Of a DNA stretch of 12,500 nucleotides, positions 1-7,214 are shown one piece after another. Location: positions 27,719 through 40,218 of the forward strand of contig JAHBMJ010000626.1 of assembly GCA_018398765.1 (NCBI GenBank), in the 5' to 3' direction. Source of the DNA: Chromera velia (taxonomy: Eukaryota; Sar; Chromeraceae). How positions within the stretch are numbered: position 1 is the stretch's first letter; every line of letters begins with the position of its first letter. Made by a program: the position numbers and the translations under genes. Below the pieces are notes generated by a model. It saw nothing but the letters and a program-made list of their open reading frames with translations, had not been told where the DNA came from and made no database searches.

Positions 1-256
1 GGGGGGGGGGGGGGGAGGGGTGAGTATGTGTGTGTGTGTAAGTGTCTGTAAGTGTCTGTAATTGTGTGTGAGTGTGTTCGCGCGCGAGCAGAGAATGCCC
101 GCAAGAATGCTCAGATCTGACCAGAACGAGAAGAAATAAGTATGCAAAAGGGGCTGGACATTCCCTTCGCCTCCAGTCACTTGTTCGTCGGTGTCTGTAA
201 TGGCTGATCAAAGGCCCTCCGCCTGTTTGGTGCCTGTCCTCCCCCCATGAGAGAAA

Positions 257-258
<2 letters not shown>

Positions 259-288
<30 letters not shown>
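259..288. repeat. (CT)15 microsatellite
   Basis: A perfect CT dinucleotide run of 30 bp lies about 180 bp upstream of the first visible ankyrin exon. Confidence 0.95.
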
Positions 289-293
<5 letters not shown>

Positions 294-416
294 GCTGTTC
301 TTAGCTCGTTCGTACCTACCTCAGTGAGACCCGACAGAAACATGTTTTTGAACTTCATAATTTGGAGATTGGAAGGATGTCTTCTCGTTTTCATTTGACT
401 AAATTCTCTCTCGACT

Positions 417-462
417 TTCTTTCTTTCTTTCCTTTTTCTTTCTTTCTTTCTTTCTTTCTTTC
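417..462. repeat. TTTC-type microsatellite forming the pyrimidine tract of exon 1's acceptor
   Basis: Imperfect TTTC repeats run up to the GTGCAG at 463-468. On the sense strand of the ankyrin gene this is a long polypyrimidine tract directly before the acceptor AG. Confidence 0.9.
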
Positions 463-468
463 GTGCAG

Positions 469-588
469 CAACGGAACATGTTCTCTCCCACTCGACGCAC
501 TCCCCTGATCGCTGCTGCCGAGAGGGGGTACACGCAGATTGTGGAGGTGCTCCTTGATCGGGGGGCTGCCCTTGAGGAAACAGATGAC
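469..588 (+). CDS. Ankyrin exon 1 of those visible (40 codons)
   Basis: The exon starts after the TTTC tract and GTGCAG and ends before a consensus GTGAGT donor. It encodes RRTPLIAAAERG, then IVEVLLDRGA, a textbook ankyrin repeat. About seven extra residues precede the repeat, including a Met at 478, so this may be the first coding exon or an internal one. Confidence 0.85.
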
Positions 589-1299
589 GTGAGTGCTGAT
601 TTGCGAGTGAGAATGAAGGAGGGCGGGAGACTGAAACAGAGAGAGAAAGAAACAAGCAAAAGAAACTGACATGGTTTTCTCGTGACCGAACCAGATGTGC
701 TTGAACCCCTCGACAGGAGAATTAAAGTTCGGGGGGGGAATGAAAGACATGATTTTCCTCTTTTCTATTTTGTTACGCGTTCAGTGTCTGCCTGTATTGT
801 GCGATGGACAAGATGTCGCCCCATGCAACTGTGGAAGAATTCCTCTTTTGTGGTTGAAAGAAAATCCTTGGGATTCCATCGCAAAGACGCCCAAAGTAGA
901 TTCATTAAATCATTTGCTCTCTTGCGACTGCTTGAGCATTTAAGGAGACGTTGGTCGACAAGGTTTGATGCAGAGATCAGAAAAGATCCAAAGGAGGAGC
1001 ACTCATATTCTTCGCATTTCATTCGTGTTTGCAGACGGAACGGACAGCCATCTTCGCTGCGTGCAAGAAAGGGATCTGCGAGACGGTCGGATTGCTCCTC
1101 GATAGGGGGGCCTCCGTCTTTGCAACCGACAGGGTGAGTCTGCCCGCTCACAGACTGGCTTCCTTCCTGTTTGTGACTCTGCTTCACGGGGCGAGAGAAC
1201 AGAAAGAAGAACGGAAAAGGATAGGGAATATCTGAAGCGGGCACCGTCCTGTGTGTGTTTGTGTGTGTGTGTGTGAGAGTGAGTGTGAGTGTGAGTGTG

Positions 1300-1332
<33 letters not shown>

Positions 1333-2137
1333 TCGTGTGTGTGTGTTGAAGTGTGTGTATGTGTGTGTGTGATTGTGTGTGCGTGCATGCAGAGAGGGTT
1401 CTCTCCACTCAGTGCTTCACGAGCAAACGGGAAAACTCACTTGGTTGCTCAGGTGTTCATCCAAAGAGGAAAGCAGACCGAGGTGGACGCAGACAGTATG
1501 GTCAGTTCGCTCTCCTTCCTGCCAGCATATTCATGCGCCGCTCTTTTTGTCTTCCTGGCATTTTCGTGCCGATTGTTGCTAATAATTTTCTTTCACCTTT
1601 TCAGTTTTGATCCTTTGTCGCGGCCCTCTCCAGTCAAAGCCTCGGTTGGCGCATGGGCTTATGCACTGAAACAATCCAACGTTTTTTAAATCTCCATGTA
1701 TCCTCCGCATGAGAGAAAATGTGCCTGACAGGTCCTCCTTTTAACATCGGCAGTGAGGTGACAAGGGCAAAACAAAAACAAAACTAGTGAGAAGCCTCAG
1801 CTTGCGCGAGAGTGAATGCATGAGATCAGGACGGCGAGATTCTCCTGATGGCTGCCATCGAGGGCAATCAAGCAGACGTTGTCGACACCCTCCTTGAAAG
1901 AGGGGTCTCTCCAAATGCCTGTCGAAAATCCCAGGTGCGTCTGTTCGTTCGTGGGCTTTTGGGGGGGCTTTGCTTCCTCTACAGCTGTTGATGGTTGTTT
2001 TTGTCTTCCCCTTTGTTTTGGAGGTCGAAGCTTTTCGATTCCGCTACAGGTATCACTAAGTGTATTGCAAAGTATGTGCACATGTTTCAGTTTGACTGCA
2101 TCTTCTCTATTTTTCCTGTTGACTGTCGCTGAAATCC

Positions 2138-2176
<39 letters not shown>

Positions 2177-4128
2177 TTCTTGATCGAATTTCTTAGACTG
2201 CTGTCTTTCTCTACATGCAGGTATGTATGTATTTCTGACCCCACTCACTTCGCCTTCTCCCTGTTTCCTTTCTCCCTCTCTCCCCCTCTCCAAACCTTTG
2301 CATGCAGAAGCTCCCTCTCTCCCCCTCTCCAAACCTTTGCATGCAGAAGCTCCCTCTCTCCCCCTCTCCAAACCTTTGCATGCAGAAGCTCCCTCTCTCC
2401 CCCTCTCCAAACCTTTGCATGCAGAAGCTCCCTCTCTCCCCCTCTCCAAACCTTTGCATGCAGAAGCTCCCTCTCTCCCCCTCTCCAAATCTTTGCATGC
2501 AGAAGCTCCCTCTCTCCCCCTCTCCAAACCTTTGCATGCAGAAGCTCCCTCTCTCCCCCTCTCCAAACCTTTGCATGCAGAAGCTCCCTCTCTCCCCCTC
2601 TCCAAATCTTTGCATGCAGAAGCTCCCTCTCTCCCCCTCTCCAACCTTTGCATGCAGAAGCAGCAGTTTCTCTTTCAGCCAAGTCCCCAGACGAGTGCGA
2701 TCATCACGGCCGCAAGTCACGGGTACACCGATATCGTGGAGAAACTGTTGGAAAAGGGGGCGGATGTCAACGTCGTAGACAAAGTCAGTGAGTGTGTCCT
2801 TGTATGCGGGAATGAATGCATATAGGTGTACATGCATACGCGCATTTATCCAAGCAACGACGAATAAGCGCATCACGGGCAACAGATCCCATACAGTCTT
2901 CACCTGAGCATAAATCAACACAGCCGTCGATTTTCTTTTGACCCTTTTTGATGTCAACGACGACGTTTTCCCTTTGCAACTTTTGCCAGATCCGATCTGA
3001 GTCTGTGTGCACCTGCATGCCTCCCTGGTTAATTTCATTTCTGCAGCGCCACCAGAAGACTCCGCTCTTCATCGCTGCCGAAAAGGGACGCCAACAGACT
3101 GCAAGGGTTCTCATCAGGAGGGGTGCATATCTTGAAGTCAAAGACAAAGTCGTAAGTTAACCCCCAAGAAAGTCTTGTCTGTCTTGCCGTACTGAATGTC
3201 TTCATCACTACTGTCTTTCATTTTCCCTCCTTGAAGTCCTCGCGCCATACTACCTTGGGTGACCTGTGTGCATGCTGGAGCGGCGTACTTTTCTTCAATT
3301 TTTCTGTGCCGATCTGCTTGCCTGCATATTTGTCCGTTGGTTTCTCTGTTTATGTACTGGCTGTTTTGCTTTCCTTTGCGAATGAATGAATGAATGAATG
3401 AATAGGTGAATGGTTGACAATTAAAAAATTGCAGTACTCGGCGAGTCCTCTCTGGATTGCTGCGGCGAATGGCCACAGAGGTATCGTGGAGGACCTCCTG
3501 GACGCAGGGGGAAGAATCGACGTGCAAGACGGGGTCCGTCAGTCAGTCTGTAATTAAATTCTTTGCATGCATGCAGACAGCAGTCAGGTCCCACAATTTC
3601 TTGGAAGGTCGTTGGAAGAACGCCGGGACAGCTGGGTGAATCAATCAATGCAGCAGAGCAGCAGAGGGCTCAGTGTCTGTTTCACTTTTCTGAAAGTTCT
3701 CCTTCTGCTCATGATTTCACTTTCCGAGTCGTTTGAATCCGCGTCCGTATTTTTTCTCTTTTCCTGTGTGTTCCAACCAGACCGGCGTTGGAAAAGCAAG
3801 CCAGCCTGAGGCTACTCTGTGCTTCACGTACTACTTTTGCATGGGGTTTTGTTTTTCGTCTGACGCTAGATTGAAATTTTGTTGCAGGGCGGGGCGACTG
3901 CACTCTGGATCGCCACTGTCAACGGGCACAAGGAGGTTGTGAAACTTCTCCTGGAGAAGGGGGCAGACAGGACAAACAAAAAAATGGTTGGTCGGTTGCT
4001 TTCGTATCTCTCTTGTCTATCGATTCGATTTGTCTGGTTGTTTTCTTTGTTGGCATCAATACACGTTTCTCTTTCATTTCCTCTTGTTCTCTTTCTCCTT
4101 CTCACGGTCTCTCTTTTCCTCCTGTTCT

Positions 4129-4176
<48 letters not shown>

Positions 4177-4230
4177 GTCTCTGTCTCTGTCTCTGTGTGT
4201 GTGTGAGTGTGTGTGTTTGTTTGTTTGTGT

Positions 4231-4262
<32 letters not shown>

Positions 4263-4427
4263 TTGTGTGTGTGTGTTGCGATCTTGCAGAATAGGACTGC
4301 TGAGGAGGTTGCCGTCTTGAAAAAATTTCAAGACATCGTAGATCTCTTTACTGAGCATGCTGCGCATACTGTTGCCGGCTCAAGCCTCCCAACACCGAAG
4401 AAAGATAACATACAGCCACGTGAATGA
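469..4427 (+). CDS. Multi-exon ankyrin-repeat protein (nine visible exons, 325 aa, 5' end possibly outside the window)
   Basis: Ankyrin repeats are about 33-residue helix-turn-helix modules that bind protein partners, so a scaffold or adaptor role is the family expectation; the partner and location are unknown. Seven exons carry a TPL-like start, an A-A helix, a G-H or similar turn, a V..LL helix and a G-A/G-x turn. One further exon (1393-1500) is divergent, and the last is a capping half-repeat plus tail. Joining 469-588, 1035-1133, 1393-1500, 1830-1934, 2679-2783, 3047-3151, 3435-3533, 3888-3986 and 4290-4427 gives 978 nt, which is 325 codons plus TGA. All introns have GT...AG ends and phase 0, with lengths of 259-744 nt. 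No signal peptide or membrane segment is seen in the joined exons. The start is uncertain: the GTGCAG before 469 is a good acceptor, implying upstream exons, but the ATG at 478 could be the initiator. No catalytic domain is visible. Confidence 0.85.
1035..1133 (+). CDS. Ankyrin exon 2 (33 codons)
   Basis: This 99-nt exon has acceptor TTTGCAG and donor GTGAGT, phase 0 at both ends. It encodes ERTAIFAACKKG, then VGLLLDRGAS, a single ankyrin repeat that fits the exon exactly. Confidence 0.85.
1253..1384. repeat. (TG)n / (GTGAGT)n tract in intron 2
   Basis: About 130 bp of TG dinucleotides contain an internal hexamer run (GTGAGT-like, about 1276-1308). It ends a few bases before the GCATGCAG acceptor of the next exon. 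The hexamer run also forms several donor-like GTGAGT words inside the intron. Confidence 0.95.
1393..1500 (+). CDS. Divergent ankyrin exon 3 (36 codons)
   Basis: After the acceptor GCATGCAG the frame encodes GFSPLSASRANG, then LVAQVFIQRG, which keeps the spacing of an ankyrin repeat (x-S-P-L, A, N-G, V..VF, R-G) but departs from consensus at several core positions. Phase 0 is kept if the donor is GTCAGT at 1501, the same donor hexamer used by exon 5. A GT at 1496 is a weaker alternative that breaks phase. Whether this repeat still folds, or whether the exon is always used, cannot be told. Confidence 0.6.
1830..1934 (+). CDS. Ankyrin exon 4 (35 codons)
   Basis: The exon encodes DGEILLMAAIEG, then VVDTLLERGVSP. 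Its acceptor (GATCAG, ending 1829) is unusual because little pyrimidine tract precedes it. The better-looking CCTCAG ending at 1800 is excluded, because the sequence between it and 1830 meets a stop in the usable frames. The donor is GTGCGT at 1935. Phase 0 at both ends. Confidence 0.75.
2139..2172. repeat. (GT)17 microsatellite in intron 4
   Basis: A perfect GT run lies about 100 bp upstream of the 39-bp minisatellite in the same intron. Confidence 0.95.
2271..2657. repeat. 39-bp minisatellite, ten copies, each a complete 3' splice site
   Basis: The unit consists of AAG, a CT-rich tract, then CCAAACCTTTGCATGCAG. Copies end at 2307 (first, partial, 37 bp), 2346, 2385, 2424, 2463, 2502, 2541, 2580, 2619 and 2657 (last, 38 bp). 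Sequence identity is near perfect: only the copies ending 2502 and 2619 carry a C-to-T change (AAATC), and the last copy lacks one A. Every unit has a polypyrimidine tract followed by TTTGCATGCAG, which is the layout of an acceptor site, and the array sits immediately upstream of ankyrin exon 5. All six frames stay open across it because 39 is divisible by 3, which produces spurious long ORFs on both strands. Confidence 0.97.
2679..2783 (+). CDS. Ankyrin exon 5 (35 codons)
   Basis: The exon encodes TSAIITAASHGYTDIV, then KLLEKGADVNVVDK, the closest to consensus in the gene. The donor is GTCAGT at 2784. The acceptor chosen is TTTCTCTTTCAG ending at 2678. In-frame alternatives are the last minisatellite copy (ending 2657, adding seven residues) and CCCCAG ending at 2690 (removing four). 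Confidence 0.85.
3047..3151 (+). CDS. Ankyrin exon 6 (35 codons)
   Basis: Acceptor CATTTCTGCAG, donor consensus GTAAGT at 3152. It encodes QKTPLFIAAEKG, then ARVLIRRGAYLEVKDK. Phase 0 at both ends. Confidence 0.9.
3380..3403. repeat. (TGAA)n microsatellite in intron 6
   Basis: About five copies of TGAA lie some 30 bp before the acceptor of exon 7. Unlike several other introns here, this one does not present a pyrimidine- or TG-rich tract next to its acceptor. Confidence 0.9.
3435..3533 (+). CDS. Ankyrin exon 7 (33 codons)
   Basis: This 99-nt exon has acceptor AATTGCAG and donor GTCCGT. It encodes SASPLWIAAANGHRGIV, then DLLDAGGRIDVQDG, a single repeat with the typical N-G-H turn. Phase 0 at both ends. 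Confidence 0.88.
3888..3986 (+). CDS. Ankyrin exon 8 (33 codons)
   Basis: Acceptor TTTGTTGCAG, donor GTTGGT at 3987. It encodes GATALWIATVNGHKEVV, then LLLEKGADRTNK, a canonical repeat. The frame stays open straight through the following intron into the last exon. Confidence 0.9.
4135..4276. repeat. (TC)n then (TG)n compound microsatellite in intron 8
   Basis: A CT run (about 4136-4166), a CTGTCT run (about 4168-4197) and TG/TTTG repeats (about 4194-4276) follow one another on the sense strand and end 13 bp before the TTGCAG acceptor of the last exon. Confidence 0.95.
4290..4427 (+). CDS. Terminal ankyrin exon 9 (45 codons and TGA)
   Basis: The exon begins N-R-T-A-E-E-V-A, the usual form of a C-terminal ankyrin capping half-repeat (T-A-x-x-x-A), then a second helix (IVDLFTEHAA) and a short polar tail ending at TGA 4425-4427. 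The acceptor is GATCTTGCAG. This supports the ankyrin stack ending here. Confidence 0.85.
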   Translation, partial: NRTAEEVAVLKKFQDIVDLFTEHAAHTVAGSSLPTPKKDNIQPRE

Positions 4428-4858
4428 ATCGGTTTCCTAGAAATCATTCAACAGATTCACCAACAACAATTTAAATTTACTCTGTCAAAGTTGCCGGCTT
4501 TTTTGATATGTAAGTCTGTAATTTCTTTTTTACCTTTCACAACTTTGAAAAAATGATCATGTGTCCTAGCATGCATGTTTCATTGTTGTGACACCATATT
4601 ATACTACGTGCAAACTTTTAATGTAGTATAAAACTTTTAATATCGTATAAAAAGTTATAAAAACACTTAAAAGAGAAAAAACTATAAAAGTTGCCGGAGT
4701 GGATCGCCGTAGTCACGGTAGAAGTAGCCGTAACTACTAGAGCAGTAATAGAAGTTAGTAAAAAGTAGTAGACTATGACTATGAGTATGACGTGTCATTG
4801 TCATCCATATCCAGAGCTAGCTGGTATAGTACTAGTAGTAAAACGAATAAACATAGAA
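4428..4858. other. AT-rich spacer after the ankyrin gene
   Basis: No coding signal is seen. The spacer holds a 9-bp perfect inverted repeat (4599-4607 with 4623-4631), a 19-20 bp imperfect tandem pair (4614-4632 and 4633-4652), GTAGTA-rich sequence at about 4730-4775 and an AATAAA at 4846-4851. The AATAAA is over 400 bp from the stop codon, so its link to the ankyrin transcript is uncertain. Confidence 0.6.
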
Positions 4859-4880
4859 AGTTAGTCAGTTAGTTAGTTAG
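4859..4880. repeat. (TTAG)n short tandem repeat, possible LINE tail
   Basis: TTAG/TCAG repeats read as CTAA repeats on the LINE's sense strand, about 90 bp after its last possible stop codon. Some LINE clades end in short tandem repeats rather than poly(A), so this is a candidate 3' end. Confidence 0.45.
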
Positions 4881-4971
4881 AGGATGCCTAACCCCAGTTA
4901 CAGCGCTAAGCTCCCGGGCGGCACATACATGCATTGTTGTTGTTTGTTAGGTCGCCGGTAGAGTTGATCAA

Positions 4972-6510
4972 TTAATCACTTTCCAGAATTGGGAGACAGG
5001 CATCAAAGAGAGAGGCCGGATGTAAGTGTAAAAGCGATCGAATGATATTACGGATAAAGAGTTCAGATGTACTTGCACCGGGGAGTGAACTGTTACAATC
5101 ATTTGAATTAATAGATTCCAGCTCAGCCAGGCAGTGCAGGAATTCCCTTTTATCCAGTCACTTAGCATATGAGGAAAGTCTATGCATGAAGTCATCAACA
5201 CACCGAATACAAGAATCATGTACACAGAGTTTGTGGTCGCTACATTCAACAGATAGTGCACTGCTCTCTTCTTGCGGGTTTAATAAGAGCAAACGTAAGA
5301 AACCGAATAGAGAGCCGTCGGTTACTGTGAGAGCAGATCGAGGGAGGGCAGAAAAGGAGTAGAGACCAGACGTGGATTTGTTGTAAAGAAGAAATACAAA
5401 TATGTGATAAGAGGAGGGAAAAGCTTGTTGAAGGGGGGTGAGCTTGGCAAGAGGAGGGAAATATGAAGAGGTGACAGCCCCAGCCCATCGCGTGCATACT
5501 TCCTCCGCAACTGCATATCTAGCTCTACCCTTAAAGAAGAGAGAGCCGGTGTCTTGAACCCTCCGTCGCTGCTGCCCGTTGGTGCCAGGGTGTAGCGGCA
5601 CTCCCACCCCCAACGAACAAACAAAATCCAGACCAGCCCAATGAAGCAGCCGCAAAGAAGCTCTCGAAAACTCTGGACAGCTGTTTCCCTTCCAGGCATG
5701 CAGCATTGCAGCGGGAACGGTATTCATGGTTTGCGAGAGCGAGCACCACCAGTCAGCCACTCTAGAGTAAAGCAGGGCTTTAGTGGGAAGCAGGCCAAAA
5801 ATATACAGGGAGGGCAAACGAAGACTGCGAGCAGACAGACGGGCAGACCAACATACAAAACGGAGCTGCAAAGCATCGATTGCAAGAAGATCGGCATCAC
5901 GAAGAAGGAAGTATTCAAGGTAGTACAGTGTAACAGGGAACCAACAGGCTCTAAAAACAGTTATCTGTGCATCGACACTGAGGGGACTCATGCTGGCAAT
6001 CAGACCAAACACAGCCGCAAAGGCGCGGGAGGCCAAAGCAATATGCGATTTAACTAGGCATCCCCCCTCAAAGAACAAGCATCCCAGGTACTTGTATTCC
6101 GTTGCCCATTCGACTTCTTTCCCCTCATACACCACCGTACCAGAGCCTTCTCCAAACACAGAGGCAGACAGGCGGAGAATCTTTGTCTTTTTCAAATTGA
6201 CTGTAAGACTCTATTCTCTGCAATACTTCTCGAGAGCAGAGAATTTCTTTTGAATGTCTGAGACAGAATAGGCAAGAAAGCAGAGATCGTTAGTATAACT
6301 TAAGCTGCCTAGAACACAATCATCCAGCAAAACAGGCTCTGGCTTGCTCTTTGGCTCCTCTCCATTACCGGCTTCCATTTCTATGTCTGCCTGCTCTCGC
6401 TCGACTGCCTCGCTAGGATGCGTCACCTCGCTTTTGCTTGTAAAACACACATGAAGGAGATCATTTATGTATAGAAGAAAGAGAATAGGCAGGAGGGCAT
6501 CCTCTTGCTT
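4972..6510 (-). pseudogene. LINE reverse transcriptase, decayed (two in-frame stops, YTND)
   Basis: A reverse transcriptase copies element RNA into DNA at the target site. One frame runs from 6510 to a TAA at 4972-4974 (513 codons) broken by TAG at 6211-6213 and TGA at 5158-5160. Visible motifs in order are KQEDALLPILFLLYINDL (about 6510-6457, the Q-G..SP..F..Y-I-N-D-L block), an acidic linker of about 40 residues, SYTND (6286-6300, the catalytic Y-x-D-D with the first Asp as Asn), LEKYCRE just before the first stop, SLTVNLKKTKIL after it (the L-x-x-N-x-x-K-T block) and YKYLGCLF (about 6095-6072). The continuous frame over both stops indicates a once intact ORF. The N-terminal endonuclease and the first half of the RT are missing. 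Confidence 0.8.
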
Positions 6511-6516
6511 AAAAAT

Positions 6517-7115
6517 TATAATAATTTAAATTCTGGAGTCAATTAAGGAGTCAATATCCAAGTCATAGTGTCTAAATTAATTTTTATGTTCAATTGTAGG
6601 ATCATCAATCATCAACATCCGATCATACAGCGGATAACTTTATAAACAGATTTTAGTACATATATACATATCTTCTATATTATAACTATATAAGCATTCA
6701 AGTTGATCAGATTATTATTATCGATCAATCGTTTAACTAACTAGTAACTAAAAAAACAAAAAGAAAACAAACTAGAAAATAAAAGATTCCCTATAAAATT
6801 CCTTCGAAACTTTCATACTTTAGGAAAGTTCATTCCCCTGTGGTTCACTGCTGGGCGTTGACTTACACTGTTTTATAGTTGTAGTTCAAATGTAGACCCA
6901 TGCGCCTAGCTATACATGCACAGACGTGCCAAGTGGACTACAAAGGCCCAGTAAGAAAGACGTTACCGTCGACAGTTCGAGGAATCGATCTACAAATTTG
7001 GCATAAAAGCCATTCAGCAAACAGCTTTCAAAAGATTCAGAAAAATTCAGAAAAACGCCTGAGTCCTGAAAATTGGTTGTCTAACTGACGCTGTAGCTTG
7101 ACTATTTGAATGGTT
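6517..7115. other. AT-rich stretch between the LINE remnant and the 7116-7929 gene
   Basis: Positions 6520-6790 are strongly AT-rich with no coding signal. From 6900 to 7088 there is a 62-codon plus-strand reading frame with no family resemblance, opposite what would be the 3' untranslated part of the minus-strand gene; I do not call it. Confidence 0.5.
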
Positions 7116-7214
7116 TCACTTTTTTACAAAGAAGGGAAAGCAGTTGTCCTCAACAAGTCTTCCACAAACTTGCGAGACCTTTAACTTGGTGGTGTCCATC
7201 TTCTTCAGAATCAC
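7116..7214 (-). CDS. Terminal exon of the 7116-7929 gene
   Basis: After the acceptor TCTTCTGTATATAG the exon has 32 codons and a TGA at 7118-7116. It joins in phase 0 to the exon ending at 7643 across a 428-nt intron that holds two G-tracts (C-tracts on the coding strand). Confidence 0.5.
   Translation of the reverse strand: MILKKMDTTKLKVSQVCGRLVEDNCFPFFVKK

Larger units (their letters stand above)
1..468. other. Region upstream of the first visible ankyrin exon
   Basis: No exon is convincing here. The stretch opens with a G run (1-15), then a TG-rich tract with a 10-bp direct repeat near 40-60, a perfect (CT)15 at 259-288 and a TTTC-type tract at about 417-462 that runs into GTGCAG. The most likely reading is an intron of the ankyrin gene, or its 5' flank if translation starts at the ATG at 478. 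An ATG at 377 is not in frame with the first ankyrin exon. Confidence 0.5.
4859..6516 (-). mobile_element. 5'-truncated LINE-type (non-LTR) retrotransposon remnant
   Basis: The minus strand carries the 3' half of a LINE: part of the reverse-transcriptase palm, then the thumb and C-terminal region, then a short 3' untranslated part. Coding similarity begins abruptly near 6516, inside the conserved Q-G-D..SP region, next to AT-rich DNA; LINEs are commonly 5'-truncated like this. The 3' limit is a guess, placed at the (CTAA)n-like tract 4859-4880 (sense strand), which could be the element's simple-repeat tail. I found no convincing target-site duplication. The element lies antisense to the ankyrin gene and downstream of it. 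Confidence 0.7.

Noticed and set aside
589-1034. An extra ankyrin exon in intron 1
   Set aside because: CCAG before 695 and TTCAG before 783 look like acceptors, but the following frames show none of the TPL, A-A, G or LL positions of the repeat.
765-1388. 207-codon minus-strand frame beginning with a His/Thr run
   Set aside because: The run is the TG repeat read in antisense. The rest is antisense to ankyrin exon 2 and its introns and resembles no family.
1603-1689. An exon after the strong acceptor CTTTTCAG at about 1604
   Set aside because: The splice-site-like sequence is good, but phase 0 gives an immediate TGA and the other frames are not ankyrin-like and lack a phase-compatible donor.
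2271-2657. CRISPR-like array
   Set aside because: The units are contiguous 39-bp copies with no variable spacers, so this is a minisatellite in a eukaryotic intron.
2211-3038. 275-codon minus-strand open frame, the second longest in the window
   Set aside because: Most of it is antisense translation of the 39-bp minisatellite, which is open in all frames because 39 is divisible by 3. The remainder is antisense to ankyrin exon 5.
4968-5261. 97-codon minus-strand frame with a hydrophobic start
   Set aside because: It overlaps the end of the LINE frame in another register. The LINE frame itself continues past its TGA to 4972 with LINE-like composition, so this is a shadow.
5158-6213. A variant genetic code in which TAG or TGA is read through
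   Set aside because: The stops occur only in a transposon remnant that also has a damaged active site, while the ankyrin gene and another candidate end naturally at TGA.
4966-6546. TCAATTAA at about 4967-4974 and 6539-6546 as a target-site duplication of the LINE
   Set aside because: It is only 8 bp and AT-rich, and the first copy overlaps the element's own stop codon, so it is probably chance.
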